From positions 1-7,421 of the forward strand of contig JAPKBY010000076.1 in the NCBI GenBank assembly GCA_028823185.1: a DNA stretch of 7,421 nucleotides, in the 5' to 3' direction. Made by a program: the position numbers and the translations under genes. Every line of letters begins with the position of its first letter. Positions within the stretch are counted from its first letter, which is position 1. Source of the DNA: Planctomycetota bacterium (GTDB lineage: Bacteria > Planctomycetota > UBA1135 > GCA-002686595). Below, piece after piece: positions 1-6,184 of the stretch. Under the pieces are notes generated by a model. The model did not search any database. It was not told where the DNA came from and was given only the letters and a program-made list of their open reading frames with translations.

Positions 1-513
1 ACGATCGGAGAGAACATTCGCTATGGCCGATCAGAGGCGACCCAGGCCGAAGTTGAAGAGGCTGCGAGGGCTGCACACATTCATGACTTCATCGCCTCGC
101 TCCCAGAAGGCTATGAGACCGACGCCGCTGACATGGGGACTCGTCTCTCCGGAGGGCAACGGCAGCGCATCACGATCGCGAGAGCGCTGCTTCGTGGGGC
201 GCCCATTCTCCTTCTCGATGAGGCCACGAGCAGCTTGGATTCAGAGTCTGAGTCCACCGTTCAGGCGGCTCTAGAGAACGTTATGAAGGAGCGCACGGTA
301 GTCGTCATCGCCCACCGTCTCTCCACCATCCAGAACGCTGACCGCATCGCCGTCCTAGAGGATGGTGCGGTCTCACAGATCGGGTCACATGAAGAGCTCT
401 TGGCTCAAGGAGGGACTTATGCCCGCCTCGTTGAGATGCAACAGCTCACCGGTGGGGAGCCCCCTAGCACCGAATCCGAAGGTTCGGGGGTCAAGGAACC
501 GACCAAGGCTTAA
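1..513 (+). CDS. ABC transporter, MsbA/lipid-exporter type, C-terminal part of nucleotide-binding domain (5' truncated by window edge)
   Basis: The reading frame is open from base 1, leaving 170 codons plus a TAA stop; the membrane domain and Walker A lie outside the window. What is seen: ABC signature LSGGQRQR at residues 49-56 of the visible part, Walker B ILLLDE at 69-74 with the catalytic Glu74, D-loop SSLD at 77-80, and the switch His105 in IAHRLSTI. The stretch from TIGENIRYGR to the end follows the order and wording of E. coli MsbA closely, so an inner-membrane half-transporter that works as a homodimer and flips or exports lipid A, a lipid-linked glycan or a peptide is likely. After the domain ends (about residue 148) there is a hydrophilic Glu/Ser/Pro-rich tail of about 20 residues with no recognised role. 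A drug or peptide exporter of the same fold cannot be excluded, because substrate is set by the missing membrane domain. Family call strong, substrate unknown. Confidence 0.95.
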   Translation, partial: TIGENIRYGRSEATQAEVEEAARAAHIHDFIASLPEGYETDAADMGTRLSGGQRQRITIARALLRGAPILLLDEATSSLDSESESTVQAALENVMKERTVVVIAHRLSTIQNADRIAVLEDGAVSQIGSHEELLAQGGTYARLVEMQQLTGGEPPSTESEGSGVKEPTKA

Positions 514-524
514 AGCAGCCCTTC

Positions 525-554
525 GAGAGCGCCCCTCGGCAGTGGTAGGCTCTC
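525..554. other. Weak inverted repeat in the ABC-lipoprotein gap
   Basis: GAGAGC (525-530) is repeated as its complement GCTCTC (549-554) around an 18-base loop, inside the 45-bp gap between the ABC transporter stop and the lipoprotein start. The stem is only 6 bp and no T-run follows, so it is not a convincing terminator. A folded leader that partly hides the ribosome site of the next gene is possible. Chance occurrence is quite likely. Confidence 0.15.
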
Positions 555-558
555 AGTC

Positions 559-2877
559 GTGTCGCTCCGCCATCAGACCCTCCTCCTCGTCCTCGCCGCA
601 TGTCCCTTGACCTCATGCGAGGGTGATCATGGATCAGCGAACGCTGCCTCCATGCAGCGAGGGCTAGTGCAAAGTGAGACATTGGAGCTGGTCTCGCCCC
701 CCGGCGCCGTGGGAGCCCGCGCCGAGCGCTCTCTCTTGCGCTGGTGCGGCGTGCTCGGGATCAACCTGACCAGGGTCGATTCTTTTGGAGGATCGCCACA
801 GAACCCACGCGTCGTGATCGGGAGCATCAATGAGCCCGGAGTTGAGGCGCTCTTGGCGTCGACGGGAGTAGAGCTGGGCGCAGAGGGTGAGGTGCGCTGG
901 GTTGATCGTGTCTTTGAAGGGCCCGGCGTGGCGATCGTGGCGACCTTTGAGGACCCAGAGCGCCCAGGGCTGCCAGTGACGGTCTTTGCAGGCAACACGA
1001 TGCAAGCGCTCGAATCTCTAGCGCTTGACCTTCGACCTCTGGCTCGTCCCGGCGCCCGCCTCTTTCGCGGAGGTCGCATGTCTCTCTCTGTTGACCTGCG
1101 CGTGAGCGGAGCCCCCCTAGAGGAGAGCATTATTGATTATGAGGAGCGCTGGCAGAGCTTTGAGCAAGAGCTGATCTCAGTGCCACTCTCGCACGAGCTC
1201 TTCGATCTAAAGCGTAGACCTGGCGTTGAAGAAGGCGTCGCTCGAGCATGGTCAGAGCGCTCGGTCGAGGCGATGACTCGAATCGAGAGTTGGGCAGGTT
1301 CCCTCTCTGCACCGTTACACGTGGCGCTAACGAGCGAACTGGAGGAGGTGCAGCGCATCTACGGTGTCTGTCGCTTTGGAGTCGCAGAGCCTGCGCGGCG
1401 GACGGTGATCGCGGTCGCTCACTCGGCGTTGCCTGAGGAGGGGCGCCGCTCGATCGCAGAGGCGCAGCTCGTTGACAGCCTCGGTTTTCCCTATACAGAT
1501 TGGATGTTAGAGGCGGCAGCTGTTGATGCTGTGGACTCGTGGTGGGGTAAGCCTCTTGAGACGTGGTTGGCCTATCTCTCCGCTCAGGGGCTCGTGCCCT
1601 CGCCGACCTCTACGGTGACGCCTGGCGCTCTGCGCGATCGTTCAGACCACATTCGAATTCCCGTTCAAGCGGCCTTCTTTAGGTATCTACGTGAACACTT
1701 AGATCCCGAGCAGCTCGTGGAGTTATGGAGGGGAGAAGAGGCATATGCTGTGGATGACATCATCCTCGAGGACTTTCAGTCTTGGCTCGATGAGCTCTGC
1801 GCGCCTCAGCTCGTAGGGCTTCGCGCTGCGCGAGTCGCACGTCATAAGGCGATCTTGGAAGTAGATCGACGAGACGGCGTCGCGATCGATTCACCGCTCG
1901 ATACGCAGCGCAGCTTTGTTGTGCCTGCCCTCGCAAAGACACTTGATCGCGCGAGAGACCTCGGGGTCGACGCCTTGAGCGTCCAGTGCTATTGGCTAGA
2001 GGATGGGCCTCAAGCGCGCTTCGCCGCTGGGGCAGGTCCAGAGCTGAGCGGCTTCGTTGAGCCAGATGCGGAACTTGCACACATCCTAGGCCTCGCCCGA
2101 GAGCGCGGGATGCGCACATGCCTAGTCCCAGTCCAGCTGGTGTCTTCTAGTGCGGGCCGCTCTGCGTGGTTGCGTCGGACGAACGCGCCCGCTTGGCGAG
2201 ACTTCTTTGTCTATCAGAGACGCATGCTGGAACACGGCGGGCTCTTAGCTGAGCTGATGGGGGTTGAGCTCTTATCGCTCGGTGTTGAGCTGCAGAACGC
2301 ATCGAGGACACGACCTGAAGAGGAGTCTGATCTCTCTGCTGAGCTCTTCGAGACTAAGCGCAAGGGGTGGTCAGAGAGCATCAGCTTTGCGAGGGCGGTC
2401 TTCTCTGGTGGGCTCACCTACGGAGCGCTCTGGAGACAAGAGCTAGAGGAGGTCGAGTTCTGGTCAGAGCTCGACTATATCGGGCTCGCTTACTATCCAC
2501 GCTTAGGCACGCCCCAAGGTGAGCGCCCGTCAGATCGTGCCATCCAGGGCTCGATGACGAAGGTGTTGCGAGAGTTCGCTCTCAAGGGCGAGTCGCTCGG
2601 CCTCCCCGTCATCTTGCTAGAGGTCGGGTTTCCTTCTAGCTCACGCGCGTGGTGGGACACCTCCTTGGGGCAAGGCGAGCTCGACCTGGAAGAGCAGATG
2701 CGGCTCTATTCATCATTCGCTGGCGCCCTGGGTCGAGTCCGAGCTGAGACCGACCTGATAAGAGGTACCTATCTCTGGCGCTGGGAGATCGAGCCTGGCT
2801 CTGGTGGAGCGCGTGACCGTGGATTCTCTCCGCAGGGTAAGCCTGCAGAGACAGTCATCGAGAATCTCTACCGCTGA
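559..2877 (+). CDS. Predicted lipoprotein: degenerate peptidase MA-like region fused to a GH113-like TIM-barrel glycoside hydrolase domain
   Basis: 772 residues from a GTG start. This start keeps a lipoprotein signal peptide: Arg4, a Leu-rich core at 7-14, then lipobox LTSC with Cys20 as the likely lipidated residue (LAAC at 12-15 is a second, shorter option). Glu at +2 does not signal inner-membrane retention. Residues about 50-175 look like an alpha/beta domain of unknown role. Residues about 180-410 have the layout of a gluzincin/peptidase MA domain, with WMLEAAA at 315-321 where such enzymes have their W-x-x-E-G-x-A segment, but no HExxH is present. Residues about 440-772 match the GH113 (beta-mannanase) pattern: LSLGVELQN with Glu577 as candidate acid/base, LTYGALW 619-625, FW 634-635, LDYIGLAYYP 638-647, LLEVGF with Glu688 as candidate nucleophile, Gln713, YLWRW 738-742 and GFSPQGKPA 755-763. 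A surface glycosidase acting on a beta-linked polysaccharide is inferred; glycan binding without catalysis is an alternative. The next gene follows after 15 bp. Confidence 0.85.
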   Translation: MSLRHQTLLLVLAACPLTSCEGDHGSANAASMQRGLVQSETLELVSPPGAVGARAERSLLRWCGVLGINLTRVDSFGGSPQNPRVVIGSINEPGVEALLASTGVELGAEGEVRWVDRVFEGPGVAIVATFEDPERPGLPVTVFAGNTMQALESLALDLRPLARPGARLFRGGRMSLSVDLRVSGAPLEESIIDYEERWQSFEQELISVPLSHELFDLKRRPGVEEGVARAWSERSVEAMTRIESWAGSLSAPLHVALTSELEEVQRIYGVCRFGVAEPARRTVIAVAHSALPEEGRRSIAEAQLVDSLGFPYTDWMLEAAAVDAVDSWWGKPLETWLAYLSAQGLVPSPTSTVTPGALRDRSDHIRIPVQAAFFRYLREHLDPEQLVELWRGEEAYAVDDIILEDFQSWLDELCAPQLVGLRAARVARHKAILEVDRRDGVAIDSPLDTQRSFVVPALAKTLDRARDLGVDALSVQCYWLEDGPQARFAAGAGPELSGFVEPDAELAHILGLARERGMRTCLVPVQLVSSSAGRSAWLRRTNAPAWRDFFVYQRRMLEHGGLLAELMGVELLSLGVELQNASRTRPEEESDLSAELFETKRKGWSESISFARAVFSGGLTYGALWRQELEEVEFWSELDYIGLAYYPRLGTPQGERPSDRAIQGSMTKVLREFALKGESLGLPVILLEVGFPSSSRAWWDTSLGQGELDLEEQMRLYSSFAGALGRVRAETDLIRGTYLWRWEIEPGSGGARDRGFSPQGKPAETVIENLYR

Positions 2878-2881
2878 GTCT

Positions 2882-2885
2882 GGAG
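2882..2885 (+). promoter_or_regulatory. Ribosome binding site for the MFS gene
   Basis: GGAG lies 7 bases before the GTG at 2893 and just after the stop codon of the lipoprotein gene. It supports GTG 2893 as the start; the first in-frame ATG (codon 57) would remove the first transmembrane helix and part of the second. Confidence 0.55.
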
Positions 2886-2892
2886 CCATCTC

Positions 2893-4137
2893 GTGATCAA
2901 TCGTTGGAGGGAGGACTGGAGGAGCACGAGCGCTGAGGCTCGCAGATATCTCCTGGGGTGTGCCTTCCTAGGGGCAGCAGGGGCGCTCCCATGGACGCTG
3001 CTCAACCTCTATCTAGATCGCCTCGGCTACTCGAAGATTGAGATCGGATCGGTCTCCTCCATGGGTGCGTGGGGGACGATCTTGGTAGCGCTGCCTGCGG
3101 CATACATACTCGCTCGTCGTCGGGCTGCGCGCTTCCTAGCAGGAGCAGCCTTCATCTGCGGCATAGCGCTCTTCGCCTTGCCATGGATGCCTAGCCTCGG
3201 TTGGCTGCGCGCAGCGCAGTTTGTAGTTGGCCTCTCTTTCGCGATCCACCACATCGCGGTCGCGCCGTTCCTCTATCGCCACACCAAGGCTCGAGAGCGG
3301 CAAGGTGTCTTCGCCTTGGCCGAAGCGGTGGGCACCTTCGCGAGCGTGGCGGGCAGCTTCGCCGGCGGGCAGCTCTCCGAGCTCCTCTCTCCGATCTTGG
3401 AGAGCGACACCCTGTCTCTAGCTTGCGTCCTCTCAGGTGCCGGCTTCCTAGGCCTCGCTGCCGCGATCGTCTATGCAGGCATCAAAGAAGAGGACCCCGT
3501 GGCGGAAGAGGGTGCTCCAAAGATCCTCGACGTCGTTAAAAAGCACATGGGGAGCGCGCTGCGCTTCGTCGCACCACACGTGGTCTTGGGCATCGGCGCA
3601 GGAGCGTGCATCCCATTTCTCTCGCTCTACTTTCGAGAGCGCTTCGGTTTGGGAGATGGTCAGGTGGGCGCGCTCTGGGCAGCAGGTGGAATTATGACTG
3701 CCTGTGGATATTTACTCGCCCCGCTGGTCTCTAGGCAGCTCGGCCTGGTCCGGGGCATCGTCGCGCTTGAGCTGGCGTCCGTCGTCTTCTTCATCGTCCT
3801 CGCTTATACAAATCATCTCGCCATCGCGGTGATCGCCTTCTTGTTCAGGGGGGCGTTGATGAATTCTGGGCATCCCTTGTTCATGAACTTGGTGATGAAG
3901 GTGACTCCAGAGGGAGCGAAGGAGTTTCAGAATGGGATGCAGTCGGTCGCATGGAGCATCGGCTGGGTGCTGGGGCCTGTCGTCGGGGGCGCGATCCTCG
4001 ACAGCACGGATAACAATTACTCCCTCCTCATGATGACCACTGTGGGCTTCTATGTGGCTTCCAGCATCCTGACCTATGTCTTACTCCTTCCATTAGAGCG
4101 ACGTCACAATGAGCAGGAGCTAGAGTCAAGCGAGTGA
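2893..4137 (+). CDS. Major facilitator superfamily (MFS) transporter, 12 predicted transmembrane helices
   Basis: 414 residues, a normal MFS length, starting at GTG. By eye, hydrophobic helices fall at about 18-40, 53-74, 80-97, 103-128, 140-165 and 172-197, then a charged cytoplasmic loop at about 198-222 (KEEDPVAEEGAPK), then 223-247, 255-280, 285-305, 308-333, 345-370 and 376-400. This is the 6+6 arrangement with both ends in the cytoplasm. The loop after helix 2, where MFS proteins carry G-x-x-x-D-R-x-G-R-R (motif A), reads ILARRRAARF at 72-81: the basic residues remain, but the Gly and Asp are gone. PVVGGAIL at 362-369 in helix 11 is typical of the family. A His pair (119-120) sits in helix 4. 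The protein should move a small solute across the inner membrane by secondary transport. Sugar, oligosaccharide or drug are all possible and the direction is unknown. It lies between a glycosidase-like lipoprotein and recG, and its stop overlaps the recG start by 4 bp. Confidence 0.92.
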   Translation: MINRWREDWRSTSAEARRYLLGCAFLGAAGALPWTLLNLYLDRLGYSKIEIGSVSSMGAWGTILVALPAAYILARRRAARFLAGAAFICGIALFALPWMPSLGWLRAAQFVVGLSFAIHHIAVAPFLYRHTKARERQGVFALAEAVGTFASVAGSFAGGQLSELLSPILESDTLSLACVLSGAGFLGLAAAIVYAGIKEEDPVAEEGAPKILDVVKKHMGSALRFVAPHVVLGIGAGACIPFLSLYFRERFGLGDGQVGALWAAGGIMTACGYLLAPLVSRQLGLVRGIVALELASVVFFIVLAYTNHLAIAVIAFLFRGALMNSGHPLFMNLVMKVTPEGAKEFQNGMQSVAWSIGWVLGPVVGGAILDSTDNNYSLLMMTTVGFYVASSILTYVLLLPLERRHNEQELESSE

Positions 4138-6146
4138 AAGAGGAGTCAAAATGCGCAGACCCTTCAGTGACGGAGCTCCCGGGTGTCGGTCCCGCGCGCG
4201 CGAAGCTCCTCGCGGAGCTTGGGGTCGAGACAGTCAAAGAGCTCTTGCAGCTCTCGCCGCTGCGGCTAGAGAGCACGGGGACGAGCGCGAGCTGCGCTGA
4301 GGCCGCAGCAGAGGTCGGCGCTGTTGTACAGATCAAGGCAGAGGTCGTGCGCACGCGCTTCTTTCGACGCGGCGGAAAGCAGAGCGTGTTCACCGCTTTC
4401 CTCAAGGACTCGAGCGGGACGATCGAGGCGCACTGGTTCAACCAGTCATGGCTAAGAGAGAGCGTGCTCGAGGGCGCCAAGGTGACCGTCGCTGGTCGAG
4501 TCGGACTCACCAAGAAGGGGAAGCCGACGCTCGTCGTCCCACGCATCGGGAATGAGGAGAAGCCTCTGCCGGCTCCCGATGGCTGGGAGCCGGTGTACCC
4601 GACCGTGGATGGGATCGGGCAGGGGCTCTTGCGCGGTCTCTGTCGCCTCGCGTTGAAGAGTGGTTTGGAGCTCACCGAGCGCGTCCCGCACGAGCTCCTC
4701 GATCGCCTCGAGCTCCCGACTCTCATGGAGGCTGCGAGGGTCCTCCATGAGCCCAACGATCTGGCGCTCTTCTCTGGAGCGCGTCGCCGAGTGGCCTTTG
4801 AGGCTTGTCTCCGCATGCAGGCGAGGTTGCAGCGTCGGGTGCGAGGGGACGTCACAGGGCACGCCCTCGTGGTCGAGAGAGATGAGGCTCAGCATGAGGC
4901 GATCTTGAATCTCTTGCCCTTCACCTTGACGGGCGATCAAGCGCGGGTCGTAGAGGAGCTCCGTTTAGATCTCGCCCGCTCGACGCCGATGCGAAGATTG
5001 CTGCAGGGTGATGTCGGCACTGGTAAGACGGCGGTCGCGTTCTATGCGCTCCTCGCGGCGGCGAAGGGAGGGGGACAAGCTGTCATCGCTGCGCCTACCG
5101 AGCTGCTCGCTGAGCAACACTTCTCCGTCCTCTCTCCGCTCTTTAAGCAGGCGGGGGTCAAGTGCCAGCTCTTGACTGGATCAACTCCCGGGCGTGAGCG
5201 CAGTCAGCTCTTGCGCAGGCTCGCGAGCGGTGAGCTCCAGGTCGCGATCGGCACTCATGCGCTCTTCTCAGACAAGGTCAAGTGCAAGCGCTTGGCTGTC
5301 GCTGTGATCGATGAGCAGCACCGCTTCGGCGTCGCTCAGCGCACGCGACTCTTAGAGAAGGGGCGTGATGTTCACGTCCTCCTGACGACGGCGACGCCTA
5401 TCCCTCGCACCTTGGCGCTGTCGATCTATGGAGACCTCGACGTGAGCGTGCTCAAGGAGAAGCCGCCTGGTCGCGGAAAGGTCACGACTCGTTGGTTGAA
5501 GAAGAGCGATGGTGCGCGGCTCTTGAGCTTCTTGTCTGAGCGCTTAGAGGCTGGAGAGCAGGTGTTCTGGGTCGCGCCGAGGATCGCTGCGGAGAGTGAA
5601 GAGCGGGGCGCTATCGAGGCTCACGCGCGCCTCTCTAGCTCTTCGCTCGCTTCACATGGTGTGGTCTTGGTTCACGGGGCGCTGGACGCCAGCCTCCGCC
5701 AAGAGCGACTCGCTGCCTTCAGGGCCGGTGAGTCTCGGATCCTCGTGGGGACGACAGTGATTGAGGTCGGGGTAGATGTCCCCCAAGCGACGGTCCTGGT
5801 CGTCGAGGGGGCGGAGCACCTCGGGCTGGCTCAACTTCACCAGCTGCGCGGCAGGGTCGGTCGTGGAAGCGGAGACAGCTGGTGCCTGCTCTTCGGCAAG
5901 GAGTCTGCGGCCGAGCGCTTTGAGCTCTTAGAGGGCACCAATGATGGCTTTGAGATCGCCGAAGAGGACCTCAGGCGGCGTGGGATGGGAGATTTAGACG
6001 GGCTGAGGCAATCAGGGGGCGGCATTGATCCGGAGGAGGACTTAGATCTCCTGCTCGCTGCTCGTGATGTCGTCGCGACTCACCCCGCGCTCGTAGAGGC
6101 TTATCTCGCAGATGAGGCTATGAATGAAAAAGAGCTCTCTCCCTGA
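4134..6146 (+). CDS. recG: ATP-dependent DNA helicase RecG
   Basis: 670 residues (E. coli RecG has 693). RecG is a monomeric superfamily 2 double-strand translocase that remodels stalled forks, R-loops and Holliday junctions in the cytoplasm. Visible in order: a helix-hairpin-helix-like LPGVGPARAKLLAELG at 15-30; the OB-fold wedge domain at about 62-140 with WFN at 101-103 (FFN in E. coli); VYPTVDGIGQ at 154-163; Walker A GDVGTGKT at 292-299; PTELLAEQH at 321-329; DEQHRFGV at 393-400; TATPIPRTLA at 419-428; TTVIEVGVDVP at 540-550; QLHQLRGRVGRG at 567-578; NDGFEIAEEDL at 603-613. All helicase motifs are intact. The region after motif VI reads RRGMGDLDGLRQSG (615-628) where most RecG proteins have RGPGE-x-x-GTRQSG, and the tail is shortened. 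The GTG start overlaps the MFS stop as GTGA, which suggests coupled translation; AGGAG at 4115-4119 is rather far upstream (14 bases). No in-frame ATG occurs until codon 198. Identification is firm. Confidence 0.97.
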   Translation: MKEESKCADPSVTELPGVGPARAKLLAELGVETVKELLQLSPLRLESTGTSASCAEAAAEVGAVVQIKAEVVRTRFFRRGGKQSVFTAFLKDSSGTIEAHWFNQSWLRESVLEGAKVTVAGRVGLTKKGKPTLVVPRIGNEEKPLPAPDGWEPVYPTVDGIGQGLLRGLCRLALKSGLELTERVPHELLDRLELPTLMEAARVLHEPNDLALFSGARRRVAFEACLRMQARLQRRVRGDVTGHALVVERDEAQHEAILNLLPFTLTGDQARVVEELRLDLARSTPMRRLLQGDVGTGKTAVAFYALLAAAKGGGQAVIAAPTELLAEQHFSVLSPLFKQAGVKCQLLTGSTPGRERSQLLRRLASGELQVAIGTHALFSDKVKCKRLAVAVIDEQHRFGVAQRTRLLEKGRDVHVLLTTATPIPRTLALSIYGDLDVSVLKEKPPGRGKVTTRWLKKSDGARLLSFLSERLEAGEQVFWVAPRIAAESEERGAIEAHARLSSSSLASHGVVLVHGALDASLRQERLAAFRAGESRILVGTTVIEVGVDVPQATVLVVEGAEHLGLAQLHQLRGRVGRGSGDSWCLLFGKESAAERFELLEGTNDGFEIAEEDLRRRGMGDLDGLRQSGGGIDPEEDLDLLLAARDVVATHPALVEAYLADEAMNEKELSP

Positions 6147-6157
6147 CTTCGCTCCGG

Positions 6158-6170
6158 GCCCCCTTGGGGC
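6158..6170. other. Short G+C hairpin between recG and the glycosyltransferase gene
   Basis: GCCCC (6158-6162) pairs with GGGGC (6166-6170) around a 3-base loop. No T-run follows, so it is unlikely to be a working terminator. In RNA it would bury the TTG at 6164, which argues for the downstream GTG at 6185 as the real start of the next gene. Confidence 0.25.
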
Positions 6171-6172
6171 GT

Positions 6173-6176
6173 AGGA
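6173..6176 (+). promoter_or_regulatory. Ribosome binding site that decides the glycosyltransferase start
   Basis: AGGA lies 8 bases before GTG 6185. The upstream candidate TTG at 6164 has only a C-rich run (GGGCCCCC) before it and no Shine-Dalgarno-like match. This is the main reason for choosing 6185. Confidence 0.5.
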
Positions 6177-6184
6177 TTCTCTCA

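Noticed and set aside
525..554. Inverted repeat after the ABC transporter gene as a terminator.
   Set aside because: Six-base stem, 18-base loop and no T-run; kept only as a weak structural feature.
627..1130. Open frame of 167 codons on the - strand within the lipoprotein gene.
   Set aside because: Arg/Ser/Pro-rich low-information protein without motifs; the + strand frame here belongs to a coherent 772-residue protein.
4028..4855. Long open frame of 275 codons on the - strand across the MFS end and the recG start.
   Set aside because: It lies antisense to two well-supported genes, is rich in Ser, Arg and Thr with no recognisable domain, and is the expected shadow of codon bias in G+C-rich coding DNA.
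6158..6170. Hairpin after recG as a terminator.
   Set aside because: Five-base stem with no T-run, and the next co-oriented gene starts within a few bases.
6164..6184. TTG at 6164 as the glycosyltransferase start.
   Set aside because: No Shine-Dalgarno-like match before it and it sits in the loop and stem of a short hairpin; GTG 6185 has AGGA at good spacing, and family similarity starts only after it. Not excluded.
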